5,955 nucleotides of DNA. Origin: Methylotenera_A sp031422335. Lineage in GTDB: Bacteria > Pseudomonadota > Gammaproteobacteria > Burkholderiales > Methylophilaceae. Positions 1 through 5,825 of the stretch are shown here, in pieces. Positions within the stretch are counted from its first letter, which is position 1. The number at the start of each line of letters is the position of its first letter. The position numbers were made by a program, and so were the translations under genes. Where the stretch lies: positions 1-5,955 of the forward strand of contig JANOQW010000021.1 in assembly GCA_031422335.1 (NCBI GenBank), given 5' to 3'. The notes beneath the pieces were generated by a model. The model was not told the origin of the DNA. It made no database searches and saw nothing but the letters and a program-made list of their open reading frames with translations.

Positions 1-45
1 AGCCAGATGCGCAATGCGTTTTATATCGTTTAAATTGAGTGTCAT
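1..45 (-). CDS. gatC: Asp/Glu-tRNA amidotransferase subunit C, N-terminal fragment
   Basis: Only the first 15 codons are inside the window; the gene continues past the left edge. Read on the minus strand from the ATG at 45-43, it gives MTLNLNDIKRIAHLA, which matches the well-known GatC start pattern (short polar lead, then a xVxRIAxLA helix). GatC is the small subunit that stabilises GatA in the GatCAB complex. This complex converts Glu-tRNA(Gln) or Asp-tRNA(Asn) to the amidated forms in the cytoplasm of bacteria lacking the direct synthetases. The divergent placement next to mreB is common in betaproteobacteria and supports the call. The Shine-Dalgarno upstream is weak. The identification rests on a short peptide plus synteny, so it is likely but not certain. 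Confidence 0.85.
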   Translation of the reverse strand, partial: MTLNLNDIKRIAHLA

Positions 46-110
46 GACGAATTTTCAACTTTTTATACTTAAAACTAGTGAATTTGTTTGTAACAATATG
101 TAAATGTAGC

Positions 111-139
111 TTAATTTTAGCTGCAATATACGTTATTAT
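111..139 (+). promoter_or_regulatory. candidate mreB promoter (upstream)
   Basis: The -10-like TATTAT at 134-139 matches the sigma-70 consensus at 5 of 6 positions. A weak -35-like TTAATT at 111-116 (3 of 6) lies 17 bases upstream. The predicted start near 146 would give a leader of about 80 bases before mreB and would place the palindrome at 144-156 on the transcription start. The same -10 bases read on the other strand also form a -10 (separate entry). Confidence 0.3.
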
Positions 140-140
140 A
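135..140 (-). promoter_or_regulatory. candidate gatC -10 box
   Basis: On the minus strand, 140 to 135 reads TATAAT, a perfect sigma-70 -10. No convincing -35 lies 16-18 bases upstream (plus-strand positions 157-164), and there is no extended TGn. If it is used, the gatC transcript would start near 128 with a leader of about 80 bases. Confidence 0.3.
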
Positions 141-160
141 CCTTGCTTTTAAAGCACGGC

Positions 161-184
161 TTTAGTTGCAGATTGAGTTGCAAA
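161..184. repeat. near-tandem 12-bp direct repeat in the mreB leader
   Basis: The two adjacent units are tttagttgcaga (161-172) and ttgagttgcaaa (173-184). They agree at 10 of 12 positions and share the core AGTTGCA. Two sites spaced about one helical turn apart could be a paired protein-binding site, but no known regulator motif is recognised. Confidence 0.4.
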
Positions 185-192
185 TAAAGATG

Positions 193-198
193 TATAAA
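193..198 (+). promoter_or_regulatory. candidate proximal mreB -10 box
   Basis: TATAAA matches the -10 consensus at 5 of 6 positions. No -35 with normal spacing is visible: TTGAGT at 173-178 is only 14 bases away and TTGCAG at 166-171 is 21 bases away. A start near 205 would leave a leader of about 23 bases and fall inside the TTTGCGCAAA palindrome. It is a weak call. Confidence 0.2.
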
Positions 199-227
199 TG
201 TTTGCGCAAAGCACAGGATAAAACAAT

Positions 228-1271
228 ATGTTCGGTTTCATCAATAGTTACTTTTCAAATGATTTAGCCATCGATTTAGGCACCGCCAATACACTGATTT
301 ACGCACGCGGAAGAGGTATCGTGTTAGACGAGCCATCGGTAGTTGCGATTCGTACAGAAGGCGGCCCAGGCGGTAAAAAGGTTTTGCTTGCGGTGGGTAC
401 GGATGCCAAAGGCATGCTAGGCCGCGCGCCAGCTAATATTCAAGCCATTCGCCCGATGAAAGATGGTGTGATAGCCGACTTTACCATTACTGAGCAAATG
501 TTGAAATATTTCATTCGCAAAGTGCATGATGCGCGTTGGTTTTCTCCCAGCCCGCGCATTATTATTTGTGTGCCAGTCGGTTCTACCCAAGTAGAGCGCC
601 GTGCTATTAAAGAATCTGCCGAGCGCGCTGGTGCTAAACAAGTTTTTTTAATTGAAGAACCTATGGCCGCCGCCATTGGCGCTGACATGCCAGTTGCAGA
701 AGCAACTGGTAGTATGGTAGTAGATATTGGCGGCGGCACCACTGAAGTCGGCGTGATTTCATTGGGTGGAATTGTGTATGCCAAAAGTGAGCGTGTGGGC
801 GGCGATAAATTTGACCAAGCAATTATTGATTACATTCGCCGTAATTATGGCATGCAAATTTCTGAACCCACCGCTGAAGCGATTAAAAAGAAAATTGGCT
901 CGGCATTCCCTGGTAGCGAAGTATTAGAAATGGAAGTGACTGGGCGCAATTTGGCTGAAGGTTTGCCGCGTAAATTTACTATATCGAGCAACGAGATTTT
1001 AGAAGCGCTCACTGAGCCTTTGAATGCAATCGTCGGCGCAGTTAAATCTGCCTTAGAGCAAACGCCACCTGAACTAGGTGCTGATATTGCCGAAAAAGGC
1101 ATGGTGCTGACAGGCGGTGGTGCGCTACTTCGAGATTTAGACCGTTTATTGGTAGAAGAAACTGGCTTGCCAGTGATTGTAGCAGAAGATCCTTTAACCT
1201 GCGTAGCGCGTGGTTGTGGTCGTGCACTAGAAGAAATGGACAAGCTTGGTAACGTGTTTGCGCATGAGTAA
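228..1271 (+). CDS. mreB: rod shape-determining protein MreB (bacterial actin)
   Basis: MreB is the actin-like ATPase that polymerises into short antiparallel double filaments under the inner membrane and steers the Rod complex around the cell. At 347 residues it has the same length as the E. coli protein. The N-terminus MFGFINSYFS is a short hydrophobic, amphipathic membrane-anchoring segment. The actin-fold motifs are all present: phosphate-1 DLGTANT at residues 16-22, the EEPMAAAIG segment with catalytic Glu143 at 143-151, phosphate-2 VVDIGGGTTEVG at 164-175, and the adenosine motif TGGGALLRDL at 295-304. The ATG at 228 is supported by AGGA at 215-218, nine bases upstream, and by N-terminal conservation. 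It is the first gene of the operon, and its stop codon lies inside a strong hairpin (1246-1282) that may separate its expression from mreC. Nothing is missing or disrupted. Confidence 0.98.
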   Translation: MFGFINSYFSNDLAIDLGTANTLIYARGRGIVLDEPSVVAIRTEGGPGGKKVLLAVGTDAKGMLGRAPANIQAIRPMKDGVIADFTITEQMLKYFIRKVHDARWFSPSPRIIICVPVGSTQVERRAIKESAERAGAKQVFLIEEPMAAAIGADMPVAEATGSMVVDIGGGTTEVGVISLGGIVYAKSERVGGDKFDQAIIDYIRRNYGMQISEPTAEAIKKKIGSAFPGSEVLEMEVTGRNLAEGLPRKFTISSNEILEALTEPLNAIVGAVKSALEQTPPELGADIAEKGMVLTGGGALLRDLDRLLVEETGLPVIVAEDPLTCVARGCGRALEEMDKLGNVFAHE

Positions 1272-1282
1272 GCACTTACCAA
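1246..1282 (+). other. intercistronic mRNA hairpin across the mreB stop codon
   Basis: The left arm 1246-1261 pairs with the right arm 1268-1282 to form 15 base pairs (13 Watson-Crick, two G-U at 1257/1272 and 1260/1269), with one bulged C at 1253 and a six-base loop GCATGA at 1262-1267. The mreB TAA (1269-1271) lies in the right arm. The bases after it (caagattaatac) have no U-tract, so it is not a classical rho-independent terminator. It may instead act in RNA processing, transcript stabilisation or partial attenuation between mreB and mreC. The pairing is seen directly; the function is inferred. Confidence 0.55.
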
Positions 1283-1309
1283 CAAGATTAATACATTCAT
1301 TACATTGGC

Positions 1310-2263
1310 ATGCTTAAAGGCGTTCATCAAAAGCTAGAAGCTCAACAAACCCCAGCTTTTTTCGCCCATGGCGCTAGCACTTTTTCCCGCATGGTGTTTT
1401 TTTGTGCCATCTCTATTGTTTTTATGGCGGTAGATGCACGACTGAATTACTTATCGCAAATTCGCCAAGCGTTTATTGCGGCACTGCACCCGCTAGAAGT
1501 GGTGGCCAACGCGCCGAGTGAATGGTATCGCGATATTAAGAAATATTTCTCTGTACATAACGAACTAGTACAAGAAAATTATGCGCTGAAGCAACAAGCA
1601 TTTGAACATAAAGTAAAACTGCAGCGCCTTAATACCATTTCGGCAGAGAACACGCATTTGCGCAGCTTGCTCAATGGCGATGTGCCGATACAGCATAATG
1701 CGATTTTGGGTGAGATTTCGCACATGGGACGCGATCCATTTACCAAAGTTGTGGTGGTGAACCGCGGTAGCCAGCACACGGTTAAGGCTGGGCAAGCGGT
1801 GGTGGATTCTAAAGGTGTTATCGGCCAAGTCACCCGCGTCTATCCGTTCACATCTGAAGTCACTTTAATTACCGACAAAGAGCTTTCCATTCCGATTCAA
1901 ATTGAGCGTAATCAATTGCGCGCGATTGCATTTGGCGAGGGTAATAATACGCTAGATATTCCTTACTTACCCACCAATGTGGATATTAAAGTAGGCGACA
2001 AATTAGTCACTTCTGGCATTGATGGGGTTTACCCAGCAGGCTTGGCGGTGGCGACAGTCACACAAATTTTACAAAACCCAGAATCTCCTTTTGCCAAAAT
2101 TATTTGTACGCCTGTGGCTGAAGTGACCAACCATTTACAGTTGTTATTGCTGGAGCTGCCCGATGCTGAGGCCGCGATACCAATCGTAGAAATAGGGACT
2201 GAAGAATCTGTAAAAGAACAAGCCAACACTAAGCCCAAGGTTAAACCCGATGCGCCACACTAA
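1310..2263 (+). CDS. mreC: rod shape-determining protein MreC
   Basis: MreC is a bitopic inner-membrane protein whose periplasmic part self-assembles and binds and activates PBP2, linking it to MreB and MreD. The 317-residue product has a cytoplasmic lead (1-26), one membrane helix at about 28-42, a coiled-coil-like stretch at about 75-122 and the two beta-barrel-like subdomains at about 130-282. The last 35 residues form an acidic then Lys/Pro-rich tail that is probably disordered. The pattern TFSRMVFFCAISIVFMAVDAR followed by LNYL is typical of betaproteobacterial MreC. The only sensible start is the ATG at 1310, because an in-frame stop lies at 1289-1291. No Shine-Dalgarno is visible before it, which is unusual for this operon. 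It begins 38 bases after mreB, and its 3' end overlaps mreD by 14 bases. Confidence 0.96.
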   Translation: MLKGVHQKLEAQQTPAFFAHGASTFSRMVFFCAISIVFMAVDARLNYLSQIRQAFIAALHPLEVVANAPSEWYRDIKKYFSVHNELVQENYALKQQAFEHKVKLQRLNTISAENTHLRSLLNGDVPIQHNAILGEISHMGRDPFTKVVVVNRGSQHTVKAGQAVVDSKGVIGQVTRVYPFTSEVTLITDKELSIPIQIERNQLRAIAFGEGNNTLDIPYLPTNVDIKVGDKLVTSGIDGVYPAGLAVATVTQILQNPESPFAKIICTPVAEVTNHLQLLLLELPDAEAAIPIVEIGTEESVKEQANTKPKVKPDAPH

Positions 2264-2729
2264 CTTAGTGAGCATTTACTTCACGCTGCTAATTGCACTG
2301 TTGTGTCAGCTATTTCCGTGGGTGGGGCAAGGCATTATTTTTCGTCCAGATTTTATGCTGGTGGTGTTGCTGTATTGGCTGCTACGCGCCCCTGGATTAT
2401 GCAATGTAGGCACCGCCTGGATTGCAGGCTTGTTGGTCGATTTAGCGACTGGCAGTTTACTTGGTCAGCATGCATTAAGTTACACCATTACCGCATTTGT
2501 GGCGCTCAGTTATCAACGTAGGCTAGTGCTATTTAATACTTGGCAACTGGCTGGCTATGTTATTGCATTATTAGCATTAGCGCGTGTGCTCATGTTATTG
2601 CTAAAATTATTTGCGGGCTACGAAAACCCTGGTTGGCATTACTTATGGCCGATTTTCACTGGGCTCATATTATGGCAATTGATGATCGTCATTTTTGGTG
2701 GCTTAACACGGCCTAAAACCAAGCAATAA
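2250..2729 (+). CDS. mreD: rod shape-determining protein MreD
   Basis: MreD is a small polytopic inner-membrane protein that works with MreC to regulate PBP2 and RodA. The 159-residue length is normal for the family. Hydrophobic segments lie at roughly residues 7-24, 34-47, 53-71, 76-90, 97-120 and 131-150. Family-like motifs are FRPDFMLVVLLYWLLRAP at 31-48 and GLLVDLATGSLLGQHAL at 60-76. The ATG at 2250 overlaps the mreC end by 14 bases and has AAGG at 2237-2240, nine bases upstream, inside mreC, which suggests translational coupling. Sequence conservation in MreD is low, so the call relies on these motifs, the topology and its place between mreC and mrdA. Confidence 0.95.
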   Translation: MRHTNLVSIYFTLLIALLCQLFPWVGQGIIFRPDFMLVVLLYWLLRAPGLCNVGTAWIAGLLVDLATGSLLGQHALSYTITAFVALSYQRRLVLFNTWQLAGYVIALLALARVLMLLLKLFAGYENPGWHYLWPIFTGLILWQLMIVIFGGLTRPKTKQ

Positions 2730-2744
2730 GCATATATAACGGCA

Positions 2745-4709
2745 ATGAAATCTTCTAGTCAAGAGCTTAAAAACTACCAAAACGAGCTACATAATTTTAA
2801 ATTGAGGCTTGGCGCACTTGGCTTGTTGGTGTTGGTTGCGTTTACTATATTGGCTTTTCGCTTCTACTTTTTACAAATCAATCGCTACGACTACTACCAA
2901 ACTTTAGCTGAAAGTAATCGTATTTCTGTGGTGCCGATTACGCCGAATCGTGGGCTGATTACTGATAAAAATGGCGTGGTGCTGGCGCATAATTTTTTTG
3001 TCTATACGCTAGAAATTACACCTTCTAAGATAGAGAATTTAGACGCGACGATAGAACAAATTAAGCAATTAGTTGAAGTAAGCCCAATTGATTTAAAGCG
3101 TTTTAAAAAGCAAAAAACTGAAAGCCGTACCTTTGAAAGTATTCCGCTGCGCACGCATTTGAACGAAGTGGAAGCCGCCAAGTTTGCTGTCAATCGCTTT
3201 CGATTTCCTGGTGTAGAGCTGAAATCGCGCTTATTTAGGCATTACCCTCTAGGCAAGCAAGGTGCGCATATGGTGGGCTACATTGGTCGCATTAACGACA
3301 AAGACTTGACTAAGCTAGCCGAAAAAGAGGTACTTTCTAACTATAAAGGCACCGACCATATTGGAAAAAGCGGCATTGAGCAGTCGTATGAATCTGAGCT
3401 GCATGGCACCACAGGTTTTCAACAAGTAGAAATTGATGCAGATGGTAAGGCGGTGCGCGTACTTTCTAGCGTTGCGCCGATTTCAGGCAGTAATTTGGTG
3501 CTTTCTGCCGATAGCAAACTGCAAGAAATTGCCGAAACTGCGTTTGGCGAGCGCCGTGGTGCGATGGTCGCAATTAAACCCAGCACCGGCGAAGTATTGG
3601 CTTTTGTGAGTATGCCGACGTTTGATTCCAACTTATTTGTAGATGGTATAGATGTAGAAAATTGGAAATTACTGAATGAATCTTTGGATAAGCCGCTGAT
3701 TAATCGCCCATTACGCGGTGTCTATCCGCCAGGTTCCACCTTTAAACCATTTACCGCGCTAGCGGGGCTAGAGGCCGGTAAGCGCAAACCACCTTTTAGC
3801 ATTAGTGATGCGGGCTATTTTACTTTACCTAATAGCCGCCATCGTTATCGCGATTGGAAACCAGGTGGCCATGGTAATGTGGATATGCGGCGCGCCATTA
3901 CTATTTCATGCGATACTTTTTTTTATGGTTTAGCAGTAGAGTTAGGCATTGAAAGGCTGACTAATTTTGTGCGTCATTTTGGCTTTGGCCGAAAAAGTGG
4001 AATTGATATTGCGGGTGAGGTGGGCGGTTTATTACCCACGCCAGAGTGGAAAAAGCGCCGCTTTAAGCAGCCATGGTATATGGGAGAAACGGTGATTGTG
4101 GGCATTGGCCAAGGCTATACACTGACCACACCGATGCAGCTAGCGCAAGCCACCGCTATTTTAGCTAATAAAGGCGTGGCTATGCGCCCACGCTTGGTGG
4201 CAAGTGTTGTAGATGCAAAAACATTAGTCTCCACCCCTACACTCGCGATTGTCAGCGATAGAATTACTTTAGATAAAGCTAACTTAGAAATTGTCAACCT
4301 AGGCATGATAGATGTGACATTGCCAGGCGGCACCGCCGCCGCCGTGGGCGCAAACGCAGGTTATAGCATCGCCGCAAAAACCGGCACTGCGCAAGTAATT
4401 GGTATTAAACAAAATGAAAAATATAATGAGAAATTGATTAATGAGCGTCACCGTGACCATGCTTTGTTTGTGGCTTATGCCCCCGCAGAAGATCCGCAAA
4501 TAGCGCTTGCAGTCATTGTAGAAAATGGCGGCCATGGCGGTTCTGCCGCTGGGCCTATTGCGCGTAAAGTAATGGATTATTATTTATTGGGTAAACTGCC
4601 AGTGCTAGAAGTGCCTAAAAATGAATTGACAACCGTCAAGCCAAAACCCAATGAAATAGCGGGTTCTGGCGTGGTTGTAAATGCGCCAGAAGAAGAACAT
4701 TATGATTAA
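2745..4709 (+). CDS. mrdA: penicillin-binding protein 2, elongation-specific transpeptidase
   Basis: PBP2 is the class B (monofunctional) DD-transpeptidase that cross-links the glycan strands made by RodA; it is the target of mecillinam. The 654-residue product has a short cytoplasmic lead, a membrane anchor at about 22-44, a pedestal/dimerisation region at about 64-235 (starting at PNRGLITDKNG) and a transpeptidase domain at about 270-615. The active-site motifs are intact: STFK at 331-334 with nucleophile Ser331, SCD at 388-390 (the SxN position, Asp in place of Asn) and KTG at 545-547. A tail rich in Pro, Lys and Glu (about 620-654) makes it slightly longer than the E. coli protein (633). 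The ATG at 2745 fits the family N-terminus, but no clear Shine-Dalgarno precedes it. It lies 15 bases after mreD and overlaps rodA by 8 bases. Confidence 0.97.
   Translation: MKSSSQELKNYQNELHNFKLRLGALGLLVLVAFTILAFRFYFLQINRYDYYQTLAESNRISVVPITPNRGLITDKNGVVLAHNFFVYTLEITPSKIENLDATIEQIKQLVEVSPIDLKRFKKQKTESRTFESIPLRTHLNEVEAAKFAVNRFRFPGVELKSRLFRHYPLGKQGAHMVGYIGRINDKDLTKLAEKEVLSNYKGTDHIGKSGIEQSYESELHGTTGFQQVEIDADGKAVRVLSSVAPISGSNLVLSADSKLQEIAETAFGERRGAMVAIKPSTGEVLAFVSMPTFDSNLFVDGIDVENWKLLNESLDKPLINRPLRGVYPPGSTFKPFTALAGLEAGKRKPPFSISDAGYFTLPNSRHRYRDWKPGGHGNVDMRRAITISCDTFFYGLAVELGIERLTNFVRHFGFGRKSGIDIAGEVGGLLPTPEWKKRRFKQPWYMGETVIVGIGQGYTLTTPMQLAQATAILANKGVAMRPRLVASVVDAKTLVSTPTLAIVSDRITLDKANLEIVNLGMIDVTLPGGTAAAVGANAGYSIAAKTGTAQVIGIKQNEKYNEKLINERHRDHALFVAYAPAEDPQIALAVIVENGGHGGSAAGPIARKVMDYYLLGKLPVLEVPKNELTTVKPKPNEIAGSGVVVNAPEEEHYD
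4664..4691 (+). promoter_or_regulatory. inverted repeat upstream of the rodA start
   Basis: TTCTGGCG at 4664-4671 and CGCCAGAA at 4684-4691 are perfect 8-base complementary arms around a 12-base loop. The right arm overlaps the beginning of the purine-rich rodA ribosome site (4688-4697), and the loop ends in an ATG (4681-4683). If folded, the hairpin would partly hide the rodA ribosome site unless ribosomes translating mrdA open it. The repeat is seen directly; the coupling role is inferred. Confidence 0.4.
4688..4697 (+). promoter_or_regulatory. rodA ribosome binding site
   Basis: The purine-rich run AGAAGAAGAA lies just before the ATG at 4702, with the AGAAG core nine bases upstream. It favours 4702 over the in-frame ATG at 4681, which has only gttgtaa before it. 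Confidence 0.55.
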
Positions 4710-5799
4710 TAAATTGCTACAAGGCCTATTTAGGCATATCGATTCATTTTTAATGGGCTGCCTACTGTTTACGTTGTTGGTAGGCTTATTTGTACTGTAT
4801 AGCGCGTCTGGGCAAAACCTCGACCGCGTGACAGCACAACTGGTGAATATTACGGTCGCCATGACTGCGCTTTGGTTGGCATCTAATATTCAACCACAAT
4901 TACTAGAGCGTATTGCGCCGCCGCTATACATACTTGGTGTTTTATTATTGATCTCAGTAGAAATTTTTGGTCATATTAGCCATGGCGCTCAGAGATGGCT
5001 AGACTTGGGTGTGATAAAAATCCAACCATCAGAGCTAATGCGCATAGCGGCGCCGATGATGTTGGCATGGTTTTTTGCAAGGCGTGAATCAAACCCCCGC
5101 ATCACCGATTTTTTAATTGCAGCGGTCTTGCTGATTATCCCAGTTGCGCTAATTATGAAACAACCTGATTTAGGTACCGCTTTGTTGATTAGCGCCTCGG
5201 GCTTTTTTGTCATTTTTTTAGCGGGCTTAAGCTGGAAATTTATCATCGGCAGCGCCACCTTACTAGGTGCGTTAACGCCAGTATTTTGGTCGATGTTGCA
5301 TGACTATCAACGCCGCCGCATTGAAATTTTAATCGATCCAACACAAGATCCACTTGGTGCGGGCTACCATACCATTCAAGCAACCATTGCTTTGGGTTCT
5401 GGCGGCACCACAGGTAAAGGCTGGTTGAACGGCACACAAAGCCAGCTCGATTTTTTACCGGAGCGCACCACGGATTTTATTTTTGCCGTATTTGGCGAAG
5501 AGTTTGGTATGGCGGGTAATTTAATATTATTGGTATTATTTAGTTTGATTATTGTGCGCGGATTGATGATTGCCGCACAAGCAAAAAGTACTTTTACACG
5601 ATTATTGGCGGGCAGTATTACGCTGACGTTTTTTACTTATTGCTTTGTGAATATTGGCATGGTCAGCGGCATATTGCCTGTGGTGGGTGTACCATTGCCC
5701 CTGATTAGCTATGGCGGCACCTCCATGGTGACTTTACTATTAAGTTTTGGCATTTTAATGAGCATACAAACCCACAAAAAACTGGTGGCTGCAGGTTAG
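4702..5799 (+). CDS. rodA: peptidoglycan glycosyltransferase RodA (SEDS family)
   Basis: RodA is the multi-pass inner-membrane SEDS glycosyltransferase that polymerises lipid II into glycan strands and works as a pair with PBP2. With the start at 4702 it is 365 residues long, with about ten hydrophobic segments. Conserved features are QPSE at 108-111 (Glu111, matching E. coli Glu114), KQPDLGT at 153-159, DPLGAGYH at 216-223, and the extracellular motif LPERTTDF at 252-259 with the putative catalytic Asp258 (E. coli Asp262). The C-terminal GVPLPLISYGGTSM at 329-342 is typical of SEDS proteins. An in-frame ATG at 4681 would add seven residues (MRQKKNI). I prefer 4702 because of its ribosome site and because MINKLLQGLFRHIDSF resembles relatives. 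It overlaps mrdA by 8 bases. The order with mrdA and the RodA-type motifs argue against FtsW. Confidence 0.97.
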   Translation: MINKLLQGLFRHIDSFLMGCLLFTLLVGLFVLYSASGQNLDRVTAQLVNITVAMTALWLASNIQPQLLERIAPPLYILGVLLLISVEIFGHISHGAQRWLDLGVIKIQPSELMRIAAPMMLAWFFARRESNPRITDFLIAAVLLIIPVALIMKQPDLGTALLISASGFFVIFLAGLSWKFIIGSATLLGALTPVFWSMLHDYQRRRIEILIDPTQDPLGAGYHTIQATIALGSGGTTGKGWLNGTQSQLDFLPERTTDFIFAVFGEEFGMAGNLILLVLFSLIIVRGLMIAAQAKSTFTRLLAGSITLTFFTYCFVNIGMVSGILPVVGVPLPLISYGGTSMVTLLLSFGILMSIQTHKKLVAAG

Positions 5800-5813
5800 A
5801 ATTATTTAATATT

Positions 5814-5818
5814 GAGAA
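5814..5818 (+). promoter_or_regulatory. ribosome binding site of the downstream lipoprotein gene
   Basis: GAGAA lies seven bases ahead of the ATG at 5826 (the GAG core is nine bases ahead). It is moderate in strength but supports this start. The 26-base gap after rodA has no terminator, so the gene is probably cotranscribed. Confidence 0.45.
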
Positions 5819-5825
5819 AATACGA

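Larger units (their letters stand above)
46..227. promoter_or_regulatory. gatC-mreB divergent intergenic regulatory region
   Basis: This is a 182-base AT-rich stretch between two divergent start codons, with no plausible small gene inside it. It must carry the promoters of both gatC (leftward) and the mre operon (rightward). Visible signals are -10-like boxes at 134-140 and 193-198, an odd-centred palindrome TGCTTTTAAAGCA at 144-156, a near-tandem 12-bp repeat at 161-184, and a perfect palindrome TTTGCGCAAA at 201-210. No box has a good -35 partner, so the exact start sites are uncertain. Confidence 0.7.

Noticed and set aside
1246..1282. Rho-independent terminator after mreB
   Set aside because: The hairpin is strong, but it is followed by caagattaatac with no U-tract, so I list it as an RNA structure and not as a terminator.
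845..1330. 161-codon minus-strand open frame opposite mreB
   Set aside because: It is antisense to the strongly conserved mreB and rich in Ser/Ala/Pro, as expected from reverse reading of coding DNA; it has no family resemblance.
2303..2521. 72-codon plus-strand open frame inside mreD
   Set aside because: It overlaps mreD in another frame, has no recognisable family pattern, and mreD itself is well supported by motifs and context.
4327..4347. GC-rich GGC/GCC repeat in mrdA
   Set aside because: It encodes the Gly/Ala-rich segment GGTAAAVG shortly before the KTG motif; it is ordinary codon use and not a mobile or slipped repeat.
4681..4701. Earlier rodA start at 4681
   Set aside because: It is in frame but lacks a ribosome site and sits in the loop/right arm of an inverted repeat; the ATG at 4702 has a purine-rich site and a family-like N-terminus.
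1367..5728. Six CCATGG sites in about 4.4 kb
   Set aside because: This is more than random expectation, but all lie in coding sequence and are explained by His-Gly, Pro-Trp and Ser-Met codon contexts; no spacing pattern was seen.
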